A stretch of DNA of 25,242 nucleotides from JACOZM01 sp035289385 (GTDB taxonomy: Archaea > Nanobdellota > Nanobdellia > Woesearchaeales > GW2011-AR9). Under the pieces are notes generated by a model. That model was not told where the DNA came from. It saw only the letters and a list, made by a program, of their open reading frames with translations, and ran no database searches. Below are positions 14,437 to 22,695 of the stretch, in pieces. Position 1 is the stretch's first letter. Each line of letters opens with the position of its first letter. The position numbers and the translations under genes were made by a program. The stretch lies in contig DATDXI010000036.1 of assembly GCA_035289385.1 (NCBI GenBank), forward strand, positions 1-25,242, in the 5' to 3' direction.

Positions 14437-15657
14437 ATGACAGAAAATACGGCTATGAAAGTACAGACAACAGCAGCAGGATCATCACACAACGACTTGA
14501 CTAACGGCGGAAGCCAAAACAAAGTCTTAAGTGATTCTCTTACCAGATTAGAGGAAGAGAACAAAATTATCCAAAATACGATCAATAAGCTGCAGGAAGA
14601 GAGCGCCATGCTTCGCGAGCTGTTCGACAAGGCCAGCAATGAGTTGAACAATCTGAAGAAACCAGCTTTACTCGTTTCTGAAGTTATCACCTCTGAAGGA
14701 AACCATGCCGTGATCAAGCTGCCGAACGGCAATAAGTTCTATTGCAACGTTTCAAAAGATGCCGGCAATCTGCTGCCTGGAGATTCTGTCTTAGTAGAGC
14801 AGAAATCATTGAATGTCATCAAAAAGATAGACCTCTGCACTAATTTTGATGTTGAAAAATATGTCATTATCGAGAAGCCTACGGAGAGCTGGAAAGATAT
14901 CGGCGGCTTAGAGATTGAAAAGCGAGAGATCCAGGAAGTCATCGAGCTTCCTTTGAAAAAGCCGGGCTTGTTCAAAAAAATAGGGATCCAGCCTCCGAAA
15001 GGAGTTCTTCTTTACGGTCCACCGGGAACAGGAAAGACACTTTTAGCGAAAGCTGTGGCTAATTCCACCAAAGCGACGTTTATTGAAGTTGTGGGATCTG
15101 AATTGGTCCAGAAATTTATCGGAGAAGGAGCAAAATTAGTGAAAGATATCTTTGATTATGCCAGAAGGCATGCTCCGGCCATCGTCTTTATCGACGAAAT
15201 AGATGCTCTCGCCGCCATGAGGATGGAAACGGGAACTTCTGGAGAGCGTGAAGTGAATAGGACATTTATGCAGCTCTTAGCAGAATTAGATGGCTTTGAG
15301 CATCTTGGTGAGGTGAAAGTCATCGCTGCTACGAATAGAGTGGACATCCTTGACCAAGCCATCATAAGGCCTGGGCGCTTGGATAGGTTGATTGAGGTCA
15401 ATCTTCCTGATGAAAAAGGCAGGTTGGACATCATAAAAGTGCATTCCAAAAACATGAATCTGAATGGGGTAAAGCTTACTGGATTAGTTCCAGAGATGGA
15501 GAACTTTTCAGGAGCAGAGATACGGGCAGTCTGCACGGAAGCAGGCTACTTTGCCATCAGAGAAAACAGGGATTCTGTCACTCAGGAAGATTTCTTGATG
15601 GCCATCGACAAGATCAGGATTGAAGATGAAGAAGATGAGTCGATGATCTTAGGGTAA
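14437..15657 (+). CDS. pan: Proteasome-activating nucleotidase (PAN-like AAA+ ATPase)
   Basis: The 406-residue ATPase should unfold proteins and feed them to the 20S proteasome. An N-terminal coiled coil (about 30-73) is followed by an OB-fold segment (76-130). The AAA+ module has Walker A GPPGTGKT (194-201), Walker B IVFIDEID (249-256), the aromatic pore loop QKFIGEG (225-231) and arginine fingers in RPGRLDR (311-317). The usual PAN C-terminus is a hydrophobic-Tyr-X motif that docks in the proteasome alpha ring. Here the end is ESMILG with leucine where Tyr is expected. Docking may be weak, or this ATPase may work with another partner. All catalytic parts are intact. It is transcribed alone. 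Confidence 0.92.
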   Translation: MTENTAMKVQTTAAGSSHNDLTNGGSQNKVLSDSLTRLEEENKIIQNTINKLQEESAMLRELFDKASNELNNLKKPALLVSEVITSEGNHAVIKLPNGNKFYCNVSKDAGNLLPGDSVLVEQKSLNVIKKIDLCTNFDVEKYVIIEKPTESWKDIGGLEIEKREIQEVIELPLKKPGLFKKIGIQPPKGVLLYGPPGTGKTLLAKAVANSTKATFIEVVGSELVQKFIGEGAKLVKDIFDYARRHAPAIVFIDEIDALAAMRMETGTSGEREVNRTFMQLLAELDGFEHLGEVKVIAATNRVDILDQAIIRPGRLDRLIEVNLPDEKGRLDIIKVHSKNMNLNGVKLTGLVPEMENFSGAEIRAVCTEAGYFAIRENRDSVTQEDFLMAIDKIRIEDEEDESMILG

Positions 15658-15886
15658 ATGGCTTTCTTGTATTCTTAATGTTTCTGTTCTTCTGTTTGTA
15701 TTGACAACAACTGTTTCATGGCAGCAGAGGAGATTGTGAACGTTCAGCAGTTACATCCGTATCCTATAGTAGGAATGGTGTTCACCTCTTCATTACGTTT
15801 TTCACTCCTGGGGCAAATATTCAGCTAGAACTTAATAAAAGTAACGGAACAAAGTTGCTAATTCTTTTCTTCTTATTTCTTCATCC

Positions 15887-16909
15887 CTATTTCAATACCT
15901 TCATATCAAAACAATACCTGAATCTTCCCGGAGAGAACTGCCCGCATTTCACTTTTCTGATGATCGTTACAGGATGCCCTAATCCTGCGCAGATAGCCTT
16001 CACTTTCTTCACTTCCTGAGCAACGTCCTGCTCGTCAAGGAACCGATATAAGTGGACGATGCCTCCTTTCTTCACTCTCGGCAATGCCACATCAAGGAAT
16101 TCATCGCTGGTTTTTGGCAGAGGCAGGAGAACACGATCAAACTTCTTCTTGATCTTCGGCAGATGAACACGGACATCACCAGCGTAGAGCTCGATCTTAT
16201 CTTGGAAATTATTCATCTCTATATTGTTGAGGGCATAAGCATGGGCAAATGTGTTTAACTCAATCCCCCAGATCTTCTTAGCAAGAGAATGTTTAGCTAA
16301 GACTAAAGGAAATGGCCCTGCTCCAGAGAACATCACCAGGATCTCTTCTCCGGGTTTGACAAGCTTGGCAACTCTTAACCGTTCGTTTGCTGTCCTTGCA
16401 GAAAAATATGTTTTCTCCAGATGAAGCTGGATCTTAACACCGCTTTCCATATGGATCGTCTCTTTTGTTTTCCTTCCTGCCAGAATTTTTACCTTTCTCG
16501 TCCGGAAGACACCCTCATGCATCTGATCTTTCTTGACAACAGTAGTTACGTGAGGATGAAGCTTCAGATAAGCCTCTGCAATCGCTTTTTCCTTATCAAG
16601 AAACTCTTCCGGCACTTCAAGGATAAGAATATTGCCCACAATCTCCTGGCTTTTGGGGAGAAGCTTCAGCTGTTTTTGGGATAATGTTCCTTGAAGCAAG
16701 TCTTCGATCCTCATCGGCTTTCTCTTGCTTGGGAAATGGACATGAGTGGTAGCAACCTCGGCATGGGGAACTTTTGCTTTCTTGTTCAAGGGAAAGAAAA
16801 GGTAATCAAACTCTTTCAGAGGGGAAAAATCAGGATGAAGAAGGTTATGTTTGAGGAGATACGTTTTCACGGTCTCGGCATCATGGAGTTTTACTTTAGC
16901 GGCAAACAT
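15887..16909 (-). CDS. trm5: Trm5-like tRNA (guanine-N1)-methyltransferase
   Basis: This 340-residue protein has the Met-10/Trm5 layout: an N-terminal substrate domain (1-150), then a class I SAM-dependent methyltransferase fold. Family cues are TYFSARTANERLRVAKLV, the SAM-binding FSGAGPF (194-200), GIELN (215-219) and DRVLLPLPKTSDEFL (258-272), which takes the place of the NLP-type catalytic motif. Trm5 methylates G37 next to the anticodon to prevent frameshifting; the related Taw2 transfers an aminocarboxypropyl group in wyosine synthesis. The LPLPK form is closer to archaeal Trm5b types as I recall them. A TATA box (16931-16940) about 26 nt upstream suggests a leaderless mRNA. Confidence 0.85.
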   Translation of the reverse strand: MFAAKVKLHDAETVKTYLLKHNLLHPDFSPLKEFDYLFFPLNKKAKVPHAEVATTHVHFPSKRKPMRIEDLLQGTLSQKQLKLLPKSQEIVGNILILEVPEEFLDKEKAIAEAYLKLHPHVTTVVKKDQMHEGVFRTRKVKILAGRKTKETIHMESGVKIQLHLEKTYFSARTANERLRVAKLVKPGEEILVMFSGAGPFPLVLAKHSLAKKIWGIELNTFAHAYALNNIEMNNFQDKIELYAGDVRVHLPKIKKKFDRVLLPLPKTSDEFLDVALPRVKKGGIVHLYRFLDEQDVAQEVKKVKAICAGLGHPVTIIRKVKCGQFSPGRFRYCFDMKVLK

Positions 16910-16930
16910 GGTTATTAAGAAGAATAAAGA

Positions 16931-16940
16931 GTATATAAAA
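16931..16940 (-). promoter_or_regulatory. TATA box of the trm5-like gene
   Basis: TTTTATATAC on the minus strand, about 26 nt before the ATG at 16909, with no ribosome-binding site between. The 115-nt gap to the divergent phosphorylase gene must hold both promoters. Confidence 0.55.
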
Positions 16941-17024
16941 GTTGTTTTGAAGGATAGAGAAGTTTATTAAAGCTGATTTTTTCCTAAATTTACTTTTTAG
17001 GCGGTTTTTTAGAAGGTGTACTAC

Positions 17025-17930
17025 ATGTCAACAATAGGAATTATTGGGGGGACTGGTTTTTCAGAAAGAGCGAAGGATTATGAAACTGTAGCTACTGATT
17101 ATGGCCCAGTGAAGGTCGGAACACTGGAGATTGGGGGAAAAAAGGTTTATTTTGTAGCCAGACATAGGGAATTAGAAGCTCCTCATTTAGTTAATTATAG
17201 GGCGAATGTCCAGGCTCTTAAGAAAAAAGGAGTGGCGCTCGTCTATTCTGTCAGTGCTGCTGGAAGGCTCCATGAACGAGTATGGCCTGGGCACTTAGGT
17301 GCTGTTGATGATGTAGATTGGGATGATCTTACCAGAGAAATGACGTTTGCAGAAAAAGGCCTGCTGTTACATACTTCTATGGACACACCATTTAGTCCGG
17401 AACTGAGAAGGAGATTACATGACGCTTTTGATCTAGTTCAGGAAGAAATAGGCAGGTTATACAGCAATTCTCAAGACTTAAGAGTTGGATTTCATGATGA
17501 TGGAACATATTTTAACATCCAAGGCCCTTCTTTCTCAACGCCAGCCCGAGAAGCCCGATTACGGAGGACTATTGAAAACCCCAGGTTTATCGGACAGACC
17601 CTGGTTCCAGAAGTTCAATTACTCCAAGAGATGGGCATTGCCAGAGCAGCCTTAATAATGGCTGTAGACCATTCCTGTTATCCTGGCGCGCCTCCAGTTA
17701 AACATGCAGACGGGGTTATGCATGCTGTCGTTAAAACCGCTGAGGCTGCATCTTATGTCTTAGACGAAGCGATCAGAAACACGCCAGAAGACCTCTATGA
17801 ACCTACTGCCCATACTGCCCTCATTCACTCTTTACACTCTAGACAAGTTGATTTAGACCTTCTACGATCTAATGGAAGGAAGGAACTGGCGGAGATCATC
17901 GAAAATGAATTAAGAACTAGGAACACTTAA
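17025..17930 (+). CDS. Methylthioadenosine/purine nucleoside phosphorylase-like protein
   Basis: The ATG at 17025 follows AAGGTG (17013-17018); an in-frame GTG inside that site is the less likely start. The 301-residue protein belongs to nucleoside phosphorylase family 2, which uses phosphate to split methylthioadenosine or purine nucleosides. The N-terminal GIIGGTGF (5-12) and PHLVNYRAN (53-61) are diagnostic, and AVDHS carries the Asp that reads the 6-amino group in MTA phosphorylases. Several motifs are off consensus: RHR replaces RHG in the phosphate site, and QGPSFST replaces the usual EGPxFST. Activity may have drifted to another substrate. It would act in purine and methionine salvage. 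The 3' end overlaps a promoter for the next gene. Confidence 0.8.
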   Translation: MSTIGIIGGTGFSERAKDYETVATDYGPVKVGTLEIGGKKVYFVARHRELEAPHLVNYRANVQALKKKGVALVYSVSAAGRLHERVWPGHLGAVDDVDWDDLTREMTFAEKGLLLHTSMDTPFSPELRRRLHDAFDLVQEEIGRLYSNSQDLRVGFHDDGTYFNIQGPSFSTPAREARLRRTIENPRFIGQTLVPEVQLLQEMGIARAALIMAVDHSCYPGAPPVKHADGVMHAVVKTAEAASYVLDEAIRNTPEDLYEPTAHTALIHSLHSRQVDLDLLRSNGRKELAEIIENELRTRNT

Positions 17931-17934
17931 ATAT
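17927..17934 (+). promoter_or_regulatory. TATA-like box overlapping the phosphorylase stop codon
   Basis: TTAAATAT overlaps the TAA at 17928-17930 and is about 26 nt before the GTG at 17957, which would make a leaderless transcript. Confidence 0.4.
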
Positions 17935-17956
17935 CTTTACTGTTTCTAAACTCTCT

Positions 17957-18823
17957 GTGAAAAAGAAGAATAAAAAGAAATTTTCAAGCATAGTAAATAA
18001 AATATTGAAAGGATTAGCTAAACTGATCTTCTTTTACCCTGCTAAAGGAATTTATAAATTACTGTTGTACTGCGGCAAACAGATCCGACGGCAATATTAT
18101 CTCCATCGAGAAAAAAAACAAAAACAACAGGCTGAATCGCGCCGGTCAAAGGTTTTGGCGAAATATTCTTCTTTCGAAGAAGTGAGGAATAAACAAGGGA
18201 ATTTTTCTGCTTTTGAAAAAAGACTCCTGACCAACAAAAGCACGATCGGTATCATTTTAGGAGCTAGGGGTACAGGGAAAACAGCCATAGGCATGCGCTT
18301 ATTAGAAAATTTTGCAGCGGAAAGCAACAAGTATGTTTACGCCCTTGGCTTTAAAGAGGAAGAGCTCCCCTCTTGGATCAAAGTAATTAAGTCAATAGAT
18401 GAATTAGATAATAATGCAGCCTTGCTGATCGATGAAGGAGGGATTGAATTCTCTTCTCGGAATAGTATGAGCAAAGCAAATAAGATACTGTCAGAGATTT
18501 TGTTGATAGCTAGACATAAGGACCTTTCTGTGATGTTTATCGCGCAGAATTCAGCGAATTTGGAGATCAATGCCATCCGGCAGGCAGATTATCTTATCTT
18601 AAAGCCATCTTCTCTCTTGCAGAAAGATTTTGAAAGGAAAAAGATCAAAGAGATGTATCAGGATGTCGAGAAGGAGTTTCATGAATTCTCTGAAACACCG
18701 GGCATTACCTATATTTATGCAGATAATTACCAAGGGTTTGTGACAAATTCATTGCCGAGTTTCTGGAGTGAAAAGGTGAGTAAGGGCTATGGTAGGGGGA
18801 AGGGTATAAAAACGATTATGTAA
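17957..18823 (+). CDS. Zot/HerA-like P-loop ATPase with N-terminal membrane segment
   Basis: The protein has 288 residues from a GTG start. The N-terminus is very basic, then a hydrophobic stretch (about 18-40, LAKLIFFYPAKGIYKLLLY) may bind the membrane. The ATPase core has Walker A GARGTGKT (102-109), Walker B AALLIDEGG (154-162) and a sensor-like FIAQNSANLEINAIRQADYLI (194-213). This order resembles FtsK/HerA-superfamily packaging ATPases and filamentous-phage Zot proteins more than AAA+ proteins. Those enzymes move DNA or export virions. No other viral gene is nearby, so it may be a domesticated or remnant viral gene, or a host ATPase. Family assignment is moderate; the function is inference. 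Confidence 0.6.
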   Translation: MKKKNKKKFSSIVNKILKGLAKLIFFYPAKGIYKLLLYCGKQIRRQYYLHREKKQKQQAESRRSKVLAKYSSFEEVRNKQGNFSAFEKRLLTNKSTIGIILGARGTGKTAIGMRLLENFAAESNKYVYALGFKEEELPSWIKVIKSIDELDNNAALLIDEGGIEFSSRNSMSKANKILSEILLIARHKDLSVMFIAQNSANLEINAIRQADYLILKPSSLLQKDFERKKIKEMYQDVEKEFHEFSETPGITYIYADNYQGFVTNSLPSFWSEKVSKGYGRGKGIKTIM

Positions 18824-18917
18824 GTTTTCTTTAGCAAGCTTTATTCTTTTTCAATTATCACAGAATACATCTATTCTTCAACATCAATGAAATTCCTTAC
18901 TTTCCAGCCAGTATCTT

Positions 18918-19208
18918 TTACTCCTTTATCCCAAATTCTGCTAGAATAGTGGGAATATAATCATCAAGATTAACTCCATTAAGAGTTGCTGAATAACTTT
19001 TAATACTACCATCACCATTTTTTACAACAGACAAATTGGGATTAACTCTAGAGCAATCATGAAAATTATGTACTTTTATTTTTAGTGAGGGCACATCCAT
19101 CTCAATATATCCATCAGGACTATTACTAATACCCTCTATCCTTAGAGGTACTTCTCTTCCATTATATTTTAACCATGGCCCATTCCATCCTGAATACTGA
19201 TTTCGCAT
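18918..19208 (-). CDS. Small protein of unknown function
   Basis: This 96-residue protein begins MRNQYSGWNGPWLKYNGREV and has alternating hydrophobic and polar stretches suggesting a beta-rich fold. There is no signal peptide, membrane helix or recognisable catalytic motif. The single Cys and two nearby His (HNFHDC) could be a metal site but prove nothing. It has its own TATA box (19231-19238) and a palindrome behind it, so it is probably a real gene. Its A/T content is somewhat higher than the neighbouring enzymes, which may indicate a recent arrival. I do not recognise the family. Confidence 0.55.
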   Translation of the reverse strand: MRNQYSGWNGPWLKYNGREVPLRIEGISNSPDGYIEMDVPSLKIKVHNFHDCSRVNPNLSVVKNGDGSIKSYSATLNGVNLDDYIPTILAEFGIKE

Positions 19209-19230
19209 AATGGATTAATTTTATGGGGGA

Positions 19231-19266
19231 TATATAAAACTTTTTATTATAATCACTAAATAGTGA
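19231..19266 (-). promoter_or_regulatory. Promoter and upstream palindrome of the small unknown gene
   Basis: On the minus strand a TATA box (19231-19238) lies about 26 nt before the ATG at 19208. About 15 nt further upstream is the palindrome TCACTA-aa-TAGTGA (19253-19266), a likely regulator site, just beyond the stop codon of the pyrimidine operon. Confidence 0.5.
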
Positions 19267-19276
19267 CGTTACTCCC

Positions 19277-21778
19277 TCAAACATCTAGCTTAAACGCCTG
19301 AACAATATTATCAAACGTCAGTCGATTGATCTGTTCTTCATCTAATCCTAAAGAAGGTAAAAATTTCTCTACAAAATCCTTATACAGATATAATGATGGG
19401 TATCCTGATGGGCAGCAGCCATGAAGTTTTTCCCCTACTTGATGAGGAGCATGATCAGTTTCAATCCAATCTATTTTTCCTTGCTTCAATAACTCTCGTA
19501 ACGCAAAAACATCTTCTTTTTTTCTCAATGGAGGGTTCATCTTATATAATAATCCTTGAGGAAGATTCATCTGCTCTTCATCCCATAGCAAGTGATGGGG
19601 AGTAATGCCACAAGTTATGGAAAACGGTATGCTCATTTGGTTAGAATTCTCTCTATCATCTCTATTATCTCCATTAAGAGCATTCTTCATCTGATATACT
19701 AATTCCACCGCTTCAGGTGTAGAGATATGACAAATATGCAGAACACCTTGAAAGCCTTCTTCACGGGCAAACAGCAGCTGGTCTTTTAGCGATTCTATTT
19801 CCGCTCTCTTTGGGCGTGCTTGTGCATGAGAAATGGGATGATGATAATCAAAGGTATCTGTCATGCAAGATTCTTTCTCGCAATGCACCGCTAAGACACC
19901 CTTATACTGTTCTTCCGCCAATGTTCTGTACACAAGCTGTTGATCTTTTTCTTCAATGATAGCTAAATCTCCAGTCGATCGCCCAGCATACATCTTGATT
20001 CCGATAACCCGAGGATGTTCTTTCACCAGACGGACAGCTTCACGAAGCTGTGTGATATCAGATGTCGCTCCCAGATACATGAAATACCGCTGTTTCTCTG
20101 CTTCAGGAACAAAGGTTAATCGCCGTAAAACATCCGTTTCTCTCAAGAGCGGCGTAGCCGTATTGGGCATGTCAAAGACATAATCTACACCTTGCTCTTT
20201 TGCCAATTGCAAGCCATGAGCGATCGTTTCCTTATAGCTTTGCTCTTCGTCACGAAAATGGACGTGGGGATCTATTCTTCTTTTAGGCGAAGGCAGTACG
20301 TTGGCAATATCATCCAAGATTTCCAGGGCTGCTTGCTGGTGGTCATTAGCGTTCGTAATAGACCTGCCGATAACCAACAGTGATGATCCGGCAGCGATCG
20401 CTTTTCCTGGTGTCAGTACACGCTGCTGGTCGTTTCCTGCTAAAGAGGTTATACCTTGAATTCCCGGAGTGACGATCAACATATCTTTGGGAAGCTTCCC
20501 TCCCATCTCTGCCAGATCTGCTGCTGAACAGACGATGCCATCACATCCTGCTTCCTTGGCCATAGTTGCCAAATGCAAAACTTGGTCATGAATTTTCCCA
20601 GGAATGTTTAGTTCTCTGTTCATCTGTTCTTCTGTCAGGCTCGTCAGTACAGTAACAGCGATGACTTTTGGAGGTGATGCACCAAGAGATGTTCCTTCTT
20701 TTACTCCTTGTACTGCAGCTTGCATCATCTCTTTTCCCCCAGAAGCATGAACGGTGAGAATTGACACTCCTAATTCTGCCGCAGCCTTACAGGCTAGCCT
20801 TACTGTTGTAGGGATGTCATGATACTTTAAATCTAAAAAGACGTCACCATATTTCTTCGCCAATAAAACAACTTCTGGCCCAAAGCGGGTGAATAATTCC
20901 TTGCCGATCTTGAACATGCCAACGTACGGGGATAAGTCTTCGATTCGCTGCTGGACATCTTCCAGTGTATAAAGATCATCTAACGGTAGACATATCTTTT
21001 TTCTTGCTGCCTGCTGTTTTGCGGTGAGCGATATGGTGAGCGATGTTTTGTTCTGGCTGTATTTTTGCCGATCAAATCCTATTTTCCGTATTCCATACTG
21101 CTCGAATTCCTTTTCGATGTGCAAGATAACTTCTGGAGAAGGCTTCAGCTCTCTGACCACATCCGGGAGAAGATCAAGAGCATTGCTTAAGGCATAGTAT
21201 TGCACTCCTAATCGATGAAGCGCATCAGCAATAGTGGTACCGTCATCTCTTTTGACATTTCTATTGGTCAGATTGAGCGCGGCAATGACGTTGATTCCCG
21301 CTGCTTGAAGCTGCTGTACCGATTTGAGAAGCGATTCTCCCGTAGTCGTAGTATCTTCCAGAACGATGACTTTTCCCTGAGGCATGCCCACAAAATATTT
21401 GTCTTGAGGAGCGCCATGCTCTTTTGGCTTGGCTCTGCCCATGGGGAGAACGACGTTTCTTTGATGGAAAGAAAGTTTTCCTTCAGTACTTCCTCCAGCA
21501 ACGTTTGACATTGCCCATAAATATTGAGTAATTATCCCTAGCTTTGTAGCACCTTCCGGGACACCATAAAAACAGTCTGGCTGGAAGCCTTTGTCTTTGG
21601 TGAATCCAAGAATAAACTGAGCTACTTTTTCGAGATGGTACGGATTATTGAACACGTTACGCCAATTCACGTACCAATGGCTTTTTCTTCCTGAAACTAA
21701 GGTTATCGGCTGCTCAAAAATACCGATGATGTGATGAGAAAGGACAAAATGATTGAATTCCTGCTGAATGAATTTCAT
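19277..21778 (-). CDS. pyrE-pyrF-pyrC: Trifunctional pyrimidine enzyme PyrE-PyrF-PyrC
   Basis: One 833-residue chain joins three enzymes of UMP synthesis. Residues 1-225: orotate phosphoribosyltransferase, with the PRPP motif VIVLEDTTTTGES (137-149). Residues about 258-495: OMP decarboxylase, with the catalytic D316-x-K318-x-x-D321 in DLKYHDIPTTV and VIGRSIT near the end; the wording resembles bacterial-type PyrF. Residues 500-833: dihydroorotase, with metal ligands H505 and H507 (DPHVHFRD), probable carboxylated K595 (GIKMYAG), H632 (AVHCE), H684 (CHIST) and D775 (TDHAPH). The first two domains are in the order of eukaryotic UMP synthase. Dihydroorotate dehydrogenase, which acts between PyrC and PyrE, is not part of the chain. 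All catalytic residues I looked for are present. It starts two bases after upp, within AAGGTAAGTATG. Confidence 0.95.
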   Translation of the reverse strand: MKFIQQEFNHFVLSHHIIGIFEQPITLVSGRKSHWYVNWRNVFNNPYHLEKVAQFILGFTKDKGFQPDCFYGVPEGATKLGIITQYLWAMSNVAGGSTEGKLSFHQRNVVLPMGRAKPKEHGAPQDKYFVGMPQGKVIVLEDTTTTGESLLKSVQQLQAAGINVIAALNLTNRNVKRDDGTTIADALHRLGVQYYALSNALDLLPDVVRELKPSPEVILHIEKEFEQYGIRKIGFDRQKYSQNKTSLTISLTAKQQAARKKICLPLDDLYTLEDVQQRIEDLSPYVGMFKIGKELFTRFGPEVVLLAKKYGDVFLDLKYHDIPTTVRLACKAAAELGVSILTVHASGGKEMMQAAVQGVKEGTSLGASPPKVIAVTVLTSLTEEQMNRELNIPGKIHDQVLHLATMAKEAGCDGIVCSAADLAEMGGKLPKDMLIVTPGIQGITSLAGNDQQRVLTPGKAIAAGSSLLVIGRSITNANDHQQAALEILDDIANVLPSPKRRIDPHVHFRDEEQSYKETIAHGLQLAKEQGVDYVFDMPNTATPLLRETDVLRRLTFVPEAEKQRYFMYLGATSDITQLREAVRLVKEHPRVIGIKMYAGRSTGDLAIIEEKDQQLVYRTLAEEQYKGVLAVHCEKESCMTDTFDYHHPISHAQARPKRAEIESLKDQLLFAREEGFQGVLHICHISTPEAVELVYQMKNALNGDNRDDRENSNQMSIPFSITCGITPHHLLWDEEQMNLPQGLLYKMNPPLRKKEDVFALRELLKQGKIDWIETDHAPHQVGEKLHGCCPSGYPSLYLYKDFVEKFLPSLGLDEEQINRLTFDNIVQAFKLDV

Positions 21779-21780
21779 AC

Positions 21781-22512
21781 TTACCTTAAAAGTTTTTTCC
21801 CACCATTAAAACATAAATCACCAGCATCACCTAATCCTGGAACGATAAAGCCTCTATCATCTAATCCATCATCTACCACAGCGACATAAATTTTACTCCC
21901 CGGAATATGTTCCAGCACATACTCGATTCCCGGAATGGCAGCAATGGCAGCAAGAGCGATCGTTCTTTTTGGAAGACCATATTCTCCAACAACATGTTGC
22001 CATACTTCAACCATACTATGCCCAGTAGCTAGCATGGTTTCAGGTACCAAGAGATTTCTATCGGCTAATGTTTCAACTGTTTTTGGAAAAGCTTGATAAT
22101 TTATTCTAACCTTTATGTCTCCCCTTTCAGCATCATATGTCCCTTCGATCCTTTTAGCGTCAACGAAAGCAACAGGGGACTCTTCAAATATTTCCAACGC
22201 TCCCAAAGTCATCGGCAAACCAGCACGCAGGATACATAACATCACCGGATTATCTGTAGGGAGATACCTTGCTGTCCCTCCTGAATTAGTTACTTTTTCT
22301 GGAGAACGATACCACTGTTCTTGTTCCCTAACGGCAGCAGCTAACTGCCTGCCAACATATTGAGCATTACGTCTGAACGCCCCGCTTGACGCTTGCAGTA
22401 GGGGATGCCGCATCTCCGCAACTTTTTCCTGCAATCCAGGATCATGAAATACTCTTCCACTAAAATTATCCCGATAAAACCCATCACTACCCTGTTGTTC
22501 ATATACCCTCAT
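21781..22512 (-). CDS. upp: Uracil phosphoribosyltransferase
   Basis: The 243-residue enzyme makes UMP from uracil and PRPP. Recognisable parts are the flexible-loop ILRAGLPMTLGA (94-105), the PRPP-binding MLATGHS (written MLATGGS in most relatives) and the C-terminal uracil-binding PGLGDAGD (225-232). It is a little longer than the usual 208-220 residues because of an N-terminal extension. It is the first gene of an operon with the PyrE-PyrF-PyrC fusion, so salvage and de novo synthesis of UMP share a transcript. The likely promoter lies 95 nt upstream and carries repeats. Confidence 0.93.
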   Translation of the reverse strand: MRVYEQQGSDGFYRDNFSGRVFHDPGLQEKVAEMRHPLLQASSGAFRRNAQYVGRQLAAAVREQEQWYRSPEKVTNSGGTARYLPTDNPVMLCILRAGLPMTLGALEIFEESPVAFVDAKRIEGTYDAERGDIKVRINYQAFPKTVETLADRNLLVPETMLATGHSMVEVWQHVVGEYGLPKRTIALAAIAAIPGIEYVLEHIPGSKIYVAVVDDGLDDRGFIVPGLGDAGDLCFNGGKKLLR

Positions 22513-22551
22513 GATGTATCATCCCCTTGAATTGCTCCTTTTAGAATTACT

Positions 22552-22579
22552 GAATTGACTTCTTTGAATTGACTTCTTT
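22552..22579 (-). repeat. Tandem 14-bp duplication in the upp leader
   Basis: GAATTGACTTCTTT occurs twice without a gap (22552-22565 and 22566-22579). With transcription starting near 22585 both copies would lie in the 5' UTR of upp. They may be a regulatory RNA feature or a simple replication-slippage product. Confidence 0.5.
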
Positions 22580-22607
22580 CCATCAAAAAGGAGTTGGTAG
22601 AAGCGGC

Positions 22608-22663
22608 TTATAAAAAGATTTCTAGCTTTGATACTATAGGATTCTAGCTTCAATACTATAAGG
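22608..22663 (-). promoter_or_regulatory. upp-pyr operon promoter with two upstream direct repeats
   Basis: On the minus strand the TATA box TTTTTATAA (22608-22616) lies about 95 nt before the upp ATG. Directly upstream are two direct repeats of about 21 bp (22620-22640 and 22642-22663) that share TTCTAGCTT and ATACTATA on the plus strand. Their position behind the TATA box suits an activator or a repressor of the pyrimidine operon. Confidence 0.5.
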
Positions 22664-22695
22664 TGCTACAGTTTCCAGAAGGTGCTAGAGTTTCC
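22660..22695. repeat. 19-bp-period direct repeat at the end of the swivelling-domain gene
   Basis: AAGGTGCTACAGTTTCC (22660-22676) and AAGGTGCTAGAGTTTCC (22679-22695) differ at one base. The second copy contains the stop codon and last codons of the gene ending at 22685. It looks like a short duplication of the gene end into the operon promoter region. Confidence 0.6.

Noticed and set aside
15718..15828. 36-codon + strand ORF between the PAN-like gene and trm5
   Set aside because: It has no ribosome-binding site and no convincing TATA box, and the peptide resembles nothing I know. The rest of this 229-nt gap shows no feature either.
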